Below are positions 1 to 6,710 of a stretch of DNA of 64,000 nt, piece by piece; the stretch's first letter is position 1; every line of letters starts with the position of its first letter. This stretch comes from Bacillota bacterium (lineage in GTDB: Bacteria > Bacillota > Clostridia > Oscillospirales > Ruminococcaceae). The stretch covers positions 124,001 through 188,000 of the forward strand of contig JAEZRC010000007.1 in NCBI GenBank assembly GCA_023440965.1, given 5' to 3'. Below the pieces are notes generated by a model that saw only the letters and a list, made by a program, of their open reading frames with translations, had not been told where the DNA came from and made no database searches. The position numbers and the translations under genes are program-made.

Positions 1-1
1 A

Positions 2-283
2 GCTATGAATACTGCTGTTGAGGCTGTTGTCGACTTAGCCTCGCCAAAGCATCATAAGATCGCAAAAATAGCAAAGGATACGGCAGCAGGTTCTGTATTA
101 ATAAAAGCAATATGTTCTGTATTTGTTGGAATATATATTTTCTGGGACATACAAATCTTCAAAGAAATTGCATTGTATTTAAAAAATAATATTATATTTT
201 CTGTCAGTATTTTACTACTGATTTTAATTTCATATATATTTGTGTTTAAAATAAATAATAAGGATGTAGATAATGATAACTAA
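2..283 (+). CDS. dgkA: Undecaprenol/diacylglycerol kinase, C-terminal part (5' end outside window)
   Basis: The reading frame is open to the left edge, so the true start lies outside the window. The visible part begins with NTAVEAVVDLA, followed by HKIAKIAKDTAAGSVL. This is the active-site region of the DgkA family, integral membrane kinases that phosphorylate undecaprenol (Gram-positives) or diacylglycerol. Two hydrophobic membrane segments follow, at about residues 33-52 and 61-82 counting from the first visible Met. The last 11 bp overlap era, which suggests translational coupling. A membrane kinase gene just before era is common in Firmicutes. Lipid specificity cannot be read from this fragment; the undecaprenol kinase role is inferred from phylum. 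Confidence 0.85.
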   Translation, partial: AMNTAVEAVVDLASPKHHKIAKIAKDTAAGSVLIKAICSVFVGIYIFWDIQIFKEIALYLKNNIIFSVSILLLILISYIFVFKINNKDVDNDN

Positions 284-1163
284 AAATACTTTTGTTTCAA
301 TAGTAGGAAGACCAAATGTCGGAAAATCTTCACTTTTAAATAAATTGATTGGTGAAAAAATTGCTGCAGTAAGTGACAAGCCACAGACAACACGTACAAA
401 GATTACTGGTGTTCTCACTAAGGATAATGTACAATATGTATTTATGGATACACCAGGTTTTCATAAAGCAAGAAATAAGCTTAGCGAACATATGATTAAG
501 GCAGTAAATGAAAGTGTATCAGAAATTGATCTGGTTATGCTCGTTGTTGATTGCACAAAGAAAATAAGTGAAGCTGAAAAGGAACTTATTAATAGTTTTA
601 AGGCTTCGAGAACGCCTGCAATACTTGTAATAAATAAGATTGATCTAATTGAAAATAAAAATGATCTTTTGCTAATTATTAAGAATTATTCTGAGCTTTA
701 TGATTTTAAGGCTGTAATTCCCGTCAGTGCATTAAATGAAGATGGATTAGATATTATCTTAAAAGAGCTTGAAAATAATGCAGAAGTTGGGCCTCATTAT
801 TTCCCTGATGATATGCTTACAGATCAACCTGAAAAGGTTATTGCGGCGGAAATAATCCGTGAGAAAATTCTTAATCTGATGAGTGAAGAGATTCCACACG
901 GCGTTGCTGTTATGATTGAGAGTATGAAGGAACGTGAAGATAAAGATATTCTTGATATTGAGGCATTAATTTATTGTGAAAAAGATTCTCATAAAGGTAT
1001 GATTATTGGTAAAAATGGTTCTATGCTTAAAAATGTCGGAAGTCAGGCTCGTGAAGAACTTGAATCTTTTTTCCGGATAAGTGTTAACCTTCAATGCTGG
1101 GTAAAAGTTAAGGAAAGCTGGAGAAATCGCGAAGGAATAATAAAGAATTTCGGGTTGTCATAA
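273..1163 (+). CDS. era: GTPase Era, 30S ribosome assembly factor
   Basis: Era binds the 3' end of 16S rRNA and helps mature the 30S subunit. The 296-aa length is normal for the family. Visible motifs are the G1 loop GRPNVGKSS (residues 12-20), DTPG (59-62), NKID (121-124) and the VSAL G5 region (about 151-154). The C-terminal KH domain carries the GKNG loop (246-249). The ATG overlaps the end of the upstream kinase gene by 11 bp. era, yqzL, recO and mutS2 follow one another on the same strand, a conserved Firmicutes order. Confidence 0.97.
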   Translation: MITKNTFVSIVGRPNVGKSSLLNKLIGEKIAAVSDKPQTTRTKITGVLTKDNVQYVFMDTPGFHKARNKLSEHMIKAVNESVSEIDLVMLVVDCTKKISEAEKELINSFKASRTPAILVINKIDLIENKNDLLLIIKNYSELYDFKAVIPVSALNEDGLDIILKELENNAEVGPHYFPDDMLTDQPEKVIAAEIIREKILNLMSEEIPHGVAVMIESMKEREDKDILDIEALIYCEKDSHKGMIIGKNGSMLKNVGSQAREELESFFRISVNLQCWVKVKESWRNREGIIKNFGLS

Positions 1164-1241
1164 TTTATTCTTTAAATTGCCACTGATATTAAAACCCATA
1201 CGGGAAATAATTATAGTAATACAACACTGGGGGTAATTACT

Positions 1242-1385
1242 ATGATTGAAATGGATCTTTCTTTATGGAACCTATTTGAGAAAAGTGGTAAAATTGACGA
1301 CTATCTTGCTTATAGATCATTAAGTACAACGTCAGAAGAGGAGCAGGATAATGCTGATTACAACGGAAGGTATTGTAATTCGTGA
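1242..1385 (+). CDS. yqzL: YqzL family small protein
   Basis: This is a 47-codon ORF between era and recO, preceded by a GGGGG ribosome-binding site 7 bases before the ATG. The product begins MIEMDLSLWNLFEKSGKIDD and continues YLAYRSL. The short acidic form, the Trp near residue 9 and the 'SGKIDDYL' core fit YqzL, a roughly 47-residue protein of unknown function encoded between era and recO in Bacillus. The position is the strongest support. The 3' end overlaps recO by 35 bp in another frame, so the two are probably translationally coupled. The function is unknown. Confidence 0.78.
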   Translation: MIEMDLSLWNLFEKSGKIDDYLAYRSLSTTSEEEQDNADYNGRYCNS

Positions 1386-2094
1386 GAGGTTTGTCGGTGA
1401 AAACGACAAATATATTGATATACTTACAAAAGAATACGGCATTATTGAAGTCTCAGTAAAAGGTGCAAAAAAGATAATTAGTAAAGCATCAGGCTCAACG
1501 CAGATATATACCTACTCAAAATTCTGCTTTTCGCAGAAAGGGGATAGGTACTTTATGAATAGTTGTGAGCCTATTAAAGTTTTTTATAATATAAGGCTTG
1601 ATGTTAATAAATTCGCTTTGGCTTCTTATTTTTCCGAGTTATTAAAGTTTTCAGTTGTATCACAGGTTCCTTCTGAAAATGTTTTGCGTCTATTCTTAAA
1701 TACTCTTCATTATATGACAGAATCAACACGCTCTGAAGCCTTTCTAAAAAGCGTGTTTGAGTTACGTCTTATGACAGAAATTGGTCTTATGCCCGATTTG
1801 GTTGCCTGTGCTAAATGTCATGAATATACCTCTACAAAAAATTATTTCTATATAAATAATGGCTGCTTTATTTGTGAAAAATGTTATTCTGGAAATTTAT
1901 CAGATGATGTTATAGAAATAAATGAAGCTGTCTTACATACTTTGCGTTTTATACTTTTTTCAGAATTTAACAAACTTTTTAATTTTAAAATAAGCGATAA
2001 TGTTCAGAAAGTGCTGTCTGTTCTCACAGAAAGATATCTGTTATCTCATATGAACAGGAATTTCAAAACATTAGAGTTTTATAAATCATTATAG
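1351..2094 (+). CDS. recO: DNA repair protein RecO
   Basis: RecO loads RecA with RecR and anneals SSB-coated strands in the RecFOR pathway. The N-terminal OB fold starts with TTEGIVIRERFVGENDKYID. A zinc-binding module has CAKC at 153-156 and CEKC at 175-178. At 247 aa it matches the usual length. The ATG has an AGAGGAG ribosome-binding site that lies inside the overlapping yqzL. mutS2 starts 11 bp downstream, so recO appears to be in the era operon. Confidence 0.95.
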   Translation: MLITTEGIVIRERFVGENDKYIDILTKEYGIIEVSVKGAKKIISKASGSTQIYTYSKFCFSQKGDRYFMNSCEPIKVFYNIRLDVNKFALASYFSELLKFSVVSQVPSENVLRLFLNTLHYMTESTRSEAFLKSVFELRLMTEIGLMPDLVACAKCHEYTSTKNYFYINNGCFICEKCYSGNLSDDVIEINEAVLHTLRFILFSEFNKLFNFKISDNVQKVLSVLTERYLLSHMNRNFKTLEFYKSL

Positions 2095-2105
2095 GTGGTG
2101 AAACC

Positions 2106-4478
2106 TTGAATAAATATTTTGAAACACTTGAATTACATAAAATACTTGAAATGCTTTCAAACGAAGCATCAAATGAAGGCACAAAAAGAATTATAAATGA
2201 TTTAAACCCTATAGCAGATATTAATATTGTAAGAACTGAAATTGAAAAGACTTCTGAAGCATTAGAAAAATCAATTAAATTCGGAAGTCCGTCTTTTTAT
2301 AATTTTAAGGATGTATCAGGTTCTATTAACAGGGCACAGGTGGGTGGAAAGTTATCATTAAGAGAAATCCTTGACATTGGTCATATGCTTTATCAGATAC
2401 GTCAGTTATCATTATGGTATTCTGAATGTGATGAAATTACAACAGAACTTGATTATCTATTCAGAAGCTTGTCGCCAAATAAATATATTGAAGATAAAAT
2501 TAAAAATACTATAATTGACGAAGATGAAATTGCAGATACTGCAAGTCCTGAACTTGCATCAATACGCAGAAAGATTGTACAAGCTGGTGCAAGAATACGT
2601 GATAGCCTTGATAAAATGATTAAATCGAGTTCGACACAGAAATATCTTCAGGAAAGCATAGTAACTATTCGTGACGGAAGATATGTTGTTCCAGTGAAAT
2701 CTGAGTATAAGAATGAGATTTCCGGACTTATTCACGATACTTCTGGAAGTGGTTCTACACTTTTTATTGAACCTATTTCTGTTGTTGAGGCAAATAATGA
2801 TATAAAAGTTTTGCAGGGTAGGGAAGTTGACGAAATTGATCGAATAATTTCTGAGCTTTGTGCTGAACTTGCTGCATTTGGTGATTCAATAATCCAATCA
2901 TACAAATTCTGTGTAGAACTTAATTTATATTTTGCAAAAGCGAATCTTGCTATAAAAATGAATGCAGTAGCTCCTGAAATTGTTGATGACGGGCAGATAT
3001 TCCTAAAAAAAGCACGACATCCTCTTATTGATAAAAATCAGGTCGTTCCTGTTGATATATCGCTTGGAACTGATTTTGATGTTCTTGTTATTACAGGTCC
3101 AAATACAGGAGGAAAAACTGTTATTTTAAAGACTGTAGGTCTACTGACAGTTATGACAATGTGTGGATTGCTTATTCCTGTTTCAGATGGCAGCAAAATA
3201 TCGGTCTTTGATAAGATACTAGTTGATATTGGTGATCAGCAATCAATTGAGCAAAGTCTTTCTACATTTTCTTCACATATGAATAAAGTAATAGAAATCC
3301 TTGAATCAGCTGATAATTCCTCATTGATTTTGCTTGATGAATTGGGTTCGGGTACTGACCCGATTGAAGGTGCAGCTTTGGCTGTGTCTATTATTGAGGA
3401 TCTGAAAAGCAAGGGTGCAAAGCTTATTACTACAACTCACTATCAAGAGCTTAAAATGTTTGCGTTAGACACACCAAATGTCGAAAATGCATCGTGCGAG
3501 TTTGATATAAAAACTTTAAAACCAACATACAAACTTATAATTGGTTCACCTGGAAAATCAAATGCTTTTGCAATATCATCAAAACTTGGTCTACCTGATG
3601 ATATTATTGATTATGCAAAAAATATAGTTGGTGTTGAGAACAAGCGTTTTGATGATATTATGGAAAAGCTTGAGGCTAACCGTATAGAAACTGAAAAGTT
3701 CAAAAACGAAACTGAAGCTTTAAAAAATCAGACCGAAGGGTTGAAAATAAAGCTTGAAAATGAAAAGGAAGAACTAATCAAGCAAAAAGAGATAGAAATT
3801 CAAAAAGCAAGAGATGAAGCTTCAAGGATAGTTCGAAAAGTAACTATTGAATCGCAAAAGCTTATTGATGAACTTGATGAAATCAGAAAAGCTAAGGACA
3901 GTGAAAACTTCTCAAAATTAGTTGCTCAGGGAAAAGCAAACAGTAAAACTGCCTTGGATAAGTTATATCTTGACTCAAATCCAGTATCTGAACAGAATAA
4001 TTCTTATAAACTGCCAAGGCCATTAAAAAAGGGTGACAGTGTTTTAATTTCTGACACTAACAAAAAAGGTATTGTTGTTACTGAACCTGATAGTTGCGGA
4101 AATTTATTTGTGCAGGCTGGAATAATGAAAACTAAAATTAATATAAGTAAGTTAAGGCTAATTGAAAAAGAAAAAGTAACATATAACAGTAATAAAATTT
4201 CCACAAAAAATGTCGAAAGTCGTGCAACTCGTCAGGTCCAGTTGGAACTTGATATTCGTGGTTACGCCTGTGATGAAGGTATACCTGAAGTTGATACTTT
4301 TTTAGATAATGCTGTTATGAGTGGTATGCATCTTGTTACTATAATTCATGGTAAAGGTACAGGTGTTTTGAAAAACGCTGTCCGTCAGCATTTAAAATCA
4401 CATCCGCTTGTCAAGTCATATAGAAAAGGCATATATGGCGAAGGGGAAGATGGGGTTACTGTTGTTGAATTAAATTAA
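2106..4478 (+). CDS. mutS2: Endonuclease MutS2 / ribosome-collision splitting ATPase (RqcU-like)
   Basis: The 790-aa protein has the MutS core and ATPase domains but no N-terminal mismatch-recognition domain. Walker A is GPNTGGKT (about residue 330) and Walker B is LILLDELGSGTD (about 408-419). A long charged coiled coil (about 515-610) follows, then a C-terminal Smr nuclease-like domain with the IHGKGTGVL motif. The family suppresses homologous recombination and, in Bacillus, splits collided ribosomes. The start is TTG, chosen because AGGTGGTG lies directly upstream. A strong terminator follows six bases after the stop codon, ending the operon. Confidence 0.95.
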   Translation: MNKYFETLELHKILEMLSNEASNEGTKRIINDLNPIADINIVRTEIEKTSEALEKSIKFGSPSFYNFKDVSGSINRAQVGGKLSLREILDIGHMLYQIRQLSLWYSECDEITTELDYLFRSLSPNKYIEDKIKNTIIDEDEIADTASPELASIRRKIVQAGARIRDSLDKMIKSSSTQKYLQESIVTIRDGRYVVPVKSEYKNEISGLIHDTSGSGSTLFIEPISVVEANNDIKVLQGREVDEIDRIISELCAELAAFGDSIIQSYKFCVELNLYFAKANLAIKMNAVAPEIVDDGQIFLKKARHPLIDKNQVVPVDISLGTDFDVLVITGPNTGGKTVILKTVGLLTVMTMCGLLIPVSDGSKISVFDKILVDIGDQQSIEQSLSTFSSHMNKVIEILESADNSSLILLDELGSGTDPIEGAALAVSIIEDLKSKGAKLITTTHYQELKMFALDTPNVENASCEFDIKTLKPTYKLIIGSPGKSNAFAISSKLGLPDDIIDYAKNIVGVENKRFDDIMEKLEANRIETEKFKNETEALKNQTEGLKIKLENEKEELIKQKEIEIQKARDEASRIVRKVTIESQKLIDELDEIRKAKDSENFSKLVAQGKANSKTALDKLYLDSNPVSEQNNSYKLPRPLKKGDSVLISDTNKKGIVVTEPDSCGNLFVQAGIMKTKINISKLRLIEKEKVTYNSNKISTKNVESRATRQVQLELDIRGYACDEGIPEVDTFLDNAVMSGMHLVTIIHGKGTGVLKNAVRQHLKSHPLVKSYRKGIYGEGEDGVTVVELN

Positions 4479-4483
4479 ATAGA

Positions 4484-4511
4484 GCAAGGCAAAAGCCTTG
4501 CTTTTTTCTTT
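4484..4511 (+). terminator. Intrinsic terminator after mutS2
   Basis: A perfect 7-bp stem GCAAGGC/GCCTTGC with an AAAA loop is followed by TTTTTTCTTT. It directly follows the mutS2 stop codon and closes the era-recO-mutS2 operon. Confidence 0.92.
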
Positions 4512-4538
4512 GACCTAATGTCTGAATGGTGGTATAAT
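4510..4538 (+). promoter_or_regulatory. Sigma-A promoter, probably the native promoter of the Xer recombinase gene at 6752
   Basis: TTGACC (4510-4515), a 17-bp spacer and a perfect TATAAT (4533-4538) form a near-consensus promoter. No gene lies just downstream. The left repeat of the integrated element begins 20 bp after the -10 box. With the element removed, the promoter would sit about 65 bp before the ATG of the Xer-type recombinase, so it most likely belonged to that gene. Confidence 0.8.
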
Positions 4539-4558
4539 GTAAGTAACAAAATTTTACT

Positions 4559-4576
4559 GCTAATTGCACTAAATAA
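4559..4576 (+). repeat. Left 18-bp direct repeat (attL) of the integrated element
   Basis: GCTAATTGCACTAAATAA is repeated exactly at 6705-6722, and the flanking bases differ on both sides. The two copies bracket a compositionally distinct segment with a Rep and a recombinase. This is the expected footprint of site-specific integration. Only the left half of the 32-bp palindrome seen at 6707-6738 is present here. Confidence 0.88.
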
Positions 4577-4675
4577 GGTAATTTCGCGCAGTGTGGGGGA
4601 GCGTAAAGAAAAATCAAGCGATTTAGTCGCGCCGATTTTTTAGCCCCCCACATTGAGCGAAATTGAAATTTAGTG
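4567..4675 (+). other. Long nested fold-back structure at the left end of the element (possible ssDNA attachment site or single-strand origin)
   Basis: Nested inverted repeats fold this stretch into one long hairpin. The outer arms are CACTAAAT (4567-4574) and ATTTAGTG (4668-4675). After an asymmetric bulge (AAGGT opposite GAA) comes a stem of about 20 bp, 4580-4599 with 4645-4664 (AATTTCGC...TGTGGGGG with CCCCCACA...GCGAAATT), containing one mismatch and one wobble. Inside are AAAAATC (4609-4615) with GATTTTT (4634-4640), and GCGA/TCGC (4618-4621 with 4627-4630). The outer arm lies within the 18-bp att repeat, so the fold joins the crossover site to a second half-site. The pairing is visible; its role is inferred. 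Confidence 0.6.
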
Positions 4676-4804
4676 GCGAAGCTTGTCGGAGCGGACAATT
4701 AGACTTATGCGCCGTAGGGCGCTTTAAATATTCCCCCATAAAATGAGTGTATGCGGATAAGTCCGTGTATGCTCTCTTTTTTTTTTGCTATGTTTTTTCG
4801 CGCT

Positions 4805-4824
4805 CCCCGCCTTGATAGGCGGGG
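4805..4824 (+). other. Candidate double-strand origin (Rep nick-site hairpin)
   Basis: A 7-bp GC stem CCCCGCC (4805-4811) and GGCGGGG (4818-4824) presents TTGATA in its loop, giving CTTGATA across 4811-4817. CTTG^ATA is the nick core of phiX174 gpA and of pC194/pUB110-family Rep proteins, the superfamily to which the adjacent Rep belongs. The expected cut is between G4814 and A4815. The rest of the gene-free 4676-5027 stretch holds a small GCGCC/GGCGC hairpin (4709-4722), a T10 run near 4780 and a TTGACA at 4989 without a well-placed -10. I see no convincing gene in it. Confidence 0.65.
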
Positions 4825-5027
4825 CGGGGGGGTGGTAGACCGTAACCCCAAGCAGAAATAAAAGAGATACAACAGCCCGCCGACAGCGAAGCCAGCGACC
4901 GAGAGGGCGCTCGGCGCACTGCGCGCATGAGCATGGCGCGACCAAAGAGGAGCGTCACGCGGAATTCGCGGTAATCGGCGGGTGCTACTTGACATAGTAT
5001 CATATTTCTGTATTTGGGGGGGAAATC

Positions 5028-5960
5028 GTGGTCTATAAAATTGAAAACTATGGCGGGCGCTTCAAGCTGACTTGTATTAAATCTTTCTTTCAATTCGACA
5101 GAATGACGGCTCAGAAGCCTTTGACGGCTCTTGACTTCATCACTGATATGGACATTCAGCTTCGCCATAATGAAATGCGGGAATCGTTTGCAGATATCTG
5201 CAAGCCAACAGAACGAAAGAAAACCGCGAATAATCTTTCAAGGACAAAGGGGCGCGTTCTTGAACTCTCTTTGTGCAATCCGTGGGAATACTTCGTGACT
5301 ATGACTATTAACGCGGACAAGCAAGACCGCTACGCGCTCCCTGATTACATTAAGGCTCTTGGAATATGGATAGGAAACTACAACAAGAAGTATAACACTA
5401 AGCTGTCTTATATTATCGTTCCAGAGCAACACAAAGACGGCGCGTGGCATTGCCACGGCTTATTCAATGGGGTTGCTTCCGACAGCCTTATTAAGAACAA
5501 CAACGGCTATTTAGATATGCCGTACTATCAAAACCGCTTTGGATATATCAGCCTTGACAGGATAAGAGAAAAGAACAAATGTTCTACTTATATTTCAAAG
5601 TACATAGTCAAGCAATATTACAACAACCAGCTTGACGGAGTGGAGTGCGGAAAGCATATGTTCTATGCAAGCCGTGGACTTCAAGGAAAACAGCTTATAG
5701 AGTGCGGGAACATAGATGAATATAAGCTTTGGTGGCTTAAAGAATTAGAAAGGGTGGAAGAAAATGAAAAACTTATATCCACAGAAAGAGACAAAACCAT
5801 TGGAATGGCAGACAAAAATCAAGAGGACAAAAGAGGCGGGGAACAAGCTGAAAGTATTCAAGGAAGAAACAGAATGTGGAGCAATGACTACATTGACGTT
5901 CTGTGGTCTGACAACCTCGCCGATTTGGAGAGAATTATTGGAGATAGCGCAGAAGTATAA
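5028..5960 (+). CDS. Rolling-circle replication initiator, HUH endonuclease
   Basis: The protein would nick one strand of the element's origin and stay covalently attached by tyrosine to start rolling-circle synthesis. Motif I is FVTMTIN (89-95). The HUH motif is H141-C142-H143 in GAWHCHGLF. The catalytic motif YISKYIVK has Tyr188 and Tyr192, the Y-x3-Y arrangement of phiX174 gpA (superfamily I). The GTG start is chosen because GGGGGGGAAATC precedes it; an in-frame ATG at codon 26 is the alternative. The C-terminal 65 residues overlap the next ORF in another frame. Length (310 aa) and layout fit small phage/plasmid Rep proteins. No helicase domain is visible, so a host helicase would be needed. 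Confidence 0.88.
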   Translation: MVYKIENYGGRFKLTCIKSFFQFDRMTAQKPLTALDFITDMDIQLRHNEMRESFADICKPTERKKTANNLSRTKGRVLELSLCNPWEYFVTMTINADKQDRYALPDYIKALGIWIGNYNKKYNTKLSYIIVPEQHKDGAWHCHGLFNGVASDSLIKNNNGYLDMPYYQNRFGYISLDRIREKNKCSTYISKYIVKQYYNNQLDGVECGKHMFYASRGLQGKQLIECGNIDEYKLWWLKELERVEENEKLISTERDKTIGMADKNQEDKRGGEQAESIQGRNRMWSNDYIDVLWSDNLADLERIIGDSAEV

Positions 5961-6051
5961 GCACCGCGAAGCCGTGGAAGAAGCGCGCAACCGCGAAAAA
6001 GCAGGGGAGTTAACATTTTTAGGAAAGTTGAACCACATCGATGAGCCGTAG
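5764..6051 (+). CDS. Uncharacterised 95-aa ORF overlapping rep and the recombinase gene
   Basis: I do not recognise this protein. It is basic and probably helical, starting MKNLYPQKETKPLEWQTKI, with a charged segment near the C-terminus (QKYKHREAVEEARNREK). The ATG has a good ribosome-binding site (AAAGGGTGGAAG) located inside rep. The first two thirds overlap the end of rep in the +1 frame. Its last 11 bp overlap the start of the recombinase gene (ATGAGCCGTAG), which has no ribosome-binding site of its own, suggesting coupled translation. It might be an accessory DNA-binding factor such as an excisionase, or arise by frameshift from rep. Both are guesses. Confidence 0.55.
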   Translation: MKNLYPQKETKPLEWQTKIKRTKEAGNKLKVFKEETECGAMTTLTFCGLTTSPIWRELLEIAQKYKHREAVEEARNREKAGELTFLGKLNHIDEP

Positions 6052-6532
6052 TAAATGGGTCGAAACGGACAAAATGCGCCTTATACTCGCGCTCTTAACG
6101 TGGGAAAATCAACTTGCGATAGAGGTATCATTGCGTTATGGTCTGCGTATTGGTGACATACTCAATTTCAAGACGGAGCAAGTACGCAAAGGCTTATTTA
6201 GCTTACGTGAAGAAAAGACGGGCAAACGTAGGCGCGTGAAACTTGCGCCGTCACTTCAAGCTGACTTATTGAGTATCGCGGGAAAAGTGTACGTTTTTGA
6301 AAATCGGCTTGACTGGAAGAAGCACAGAACGCGTCAGGCGGTCTACAAGGACATAAAGCGCGCAAGCAAGGCGCTTCGCCTTGCTGGGTGTATCTCGTGC
6401 CATAGTGCGCGCAAGGTCTACGCAGTGGATAAATACGAGCGCACAGGACACAACCTCAAAAAAGTGCAGGAACTTTTAAACCATTCAGACGAAGCTGTGA
6501 CAATGATATATGCGCTTGCTGATAAACTGTAA
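6041..6532 (+). CDS. Minimal tyrosine recombinase (catalytic domain only)
   Basis: All six catalytic positions of tyrosine recombinases can be placed: R36 (LRYGLRIGDIL), K59 (EEKTGK), H121 and R124 (CHSARK), H148 (LLNHSD) and the nucleophile Y157 (MIYAL). At 163 aa it lacks the N-terminal core-binding domain of XerC/D or phage integrases, which are usually about 300 aa. FimB/FimE (about 200 aa) are the nearest well-known minimal forms. It is the obvious candidate for integrating the element at the 18-bp repeat. It may need the 95-aa protein, or a host Xer protein, for site recognition. Translation is probably coupled to the preceding ORF. Confidence 0.88.
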   Translation: MSRSKWVETDKMRLILALLTWENQLAIEVSLRYGLRIGDILNFKTEQVRKGLFSLREEKTGKRRRVKLAPSLQADLLSIAGKVYVFENRLDWKKHRTRQAVYKDIKRASKALRLAGCISCHSARKVYAVDKYERTGHNLKKVQELLNHSDEAVTMIYALADKL

Positions 6533-6544
6533 CCATTTTGTAAC

Positions 6545-6573
6545 TTGTATTATCTTTCCACGGGCGGTATAAT
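6545..6573 (+). promoter_or_regulatory. Sigma-A promoter for the small RNA at the element's right end
   Basis: TTGTAT (6545-6550), a 17-bp spacer and a perfect TATAAT (6568-6573) lie just after the recombinase stop codon. The predicted start near 6580 lies about 45 bp before a terminator hairpin, with no ORF between. Confidence 0.65.
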
Positions 6574-6578
6574 AAAAG

Positions 6579-6665
6579 TGCGGAGAGGCACAGAAGAAAA
6601 AACTTCTTGTACTTTGAAATACAACCTTTGACTTGTGAGAGATTGCGAGCAAAGGTTGTTTTTCT
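6579..6665 (+). ncRNA. Putative structured small RNA of the element
   Basis: Between a promoter and a strong terminator lies a stretch of about 87 nt without an ORF. It can form three successive hairpins: GTGC/GCAC (6579-6592), AGAAG/CTTCT (about 6592-6607) and the terminator stem ACAACCTTTG/CAAAGGTTGT. It could be a copy-control or antisense-type RNA acting in trans, or part of a single-strand origin. No known RNA family is recognised, so this call rests only on architecture. Confidence 0.42.
6621..6665 (+). terminator. Intrinsic terminator at the right end of the element
   Basis: A perfect 10-bp stem ACAACCTTTG (6621-6630) and CAAAGGTTGT (6650-6659) with a 19-nt loop is followed by TTTTCT. 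It would stop read-through from rep and the recombinase, and ends the putative small RNA. Confidence 0.82.
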
Positions 6666-6681
6666 AACCAGCATACACTCA

Positions 6682-6710
6682 TTGACAGGGGGAAATTCCA
6701 TAAGGCTAAT
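6682..6710 (+). promoter_or_regulatory. Possible junction-made outward promoter for the Xer gene
   Basis: TTGACA (6682-6687) lies inside the element. Exactly 17 bp further, GCTAAT (6705-6710), the first six bases of the att repeat, matches TATAAT at four of six positions. The element may thus supply a replacement promoter for the recombinase gene whose own promoter it displaced. This rests on spacing and base matches only. Confidence 0.4.

Noticed and set aside
4456..4995. Further minus-strand ORFs in the left end of the element
   Set aside because: No family resemblance or ribosome-binding sites; they run through the terminator and fold-back repeats.
4989..5016. TTGACA as a rep promoter with TATTTG 16 bp downstream
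   Set aside because: Transcription would start at or beyond the ribosome-binding site, leaving no leader, and the -10 match is poor. Another start further upstream is more likely.
4788..5168. 126-codon ORF on the minus strand opposite the start of rep
   Set aside because: It is antisense to the Rep N-terminus and the origin hairpin, has low-complexity Arg/Ser/Pro-rich sequence and no ribosome-binding site. It looks like a by-product of GC-rich DNA.
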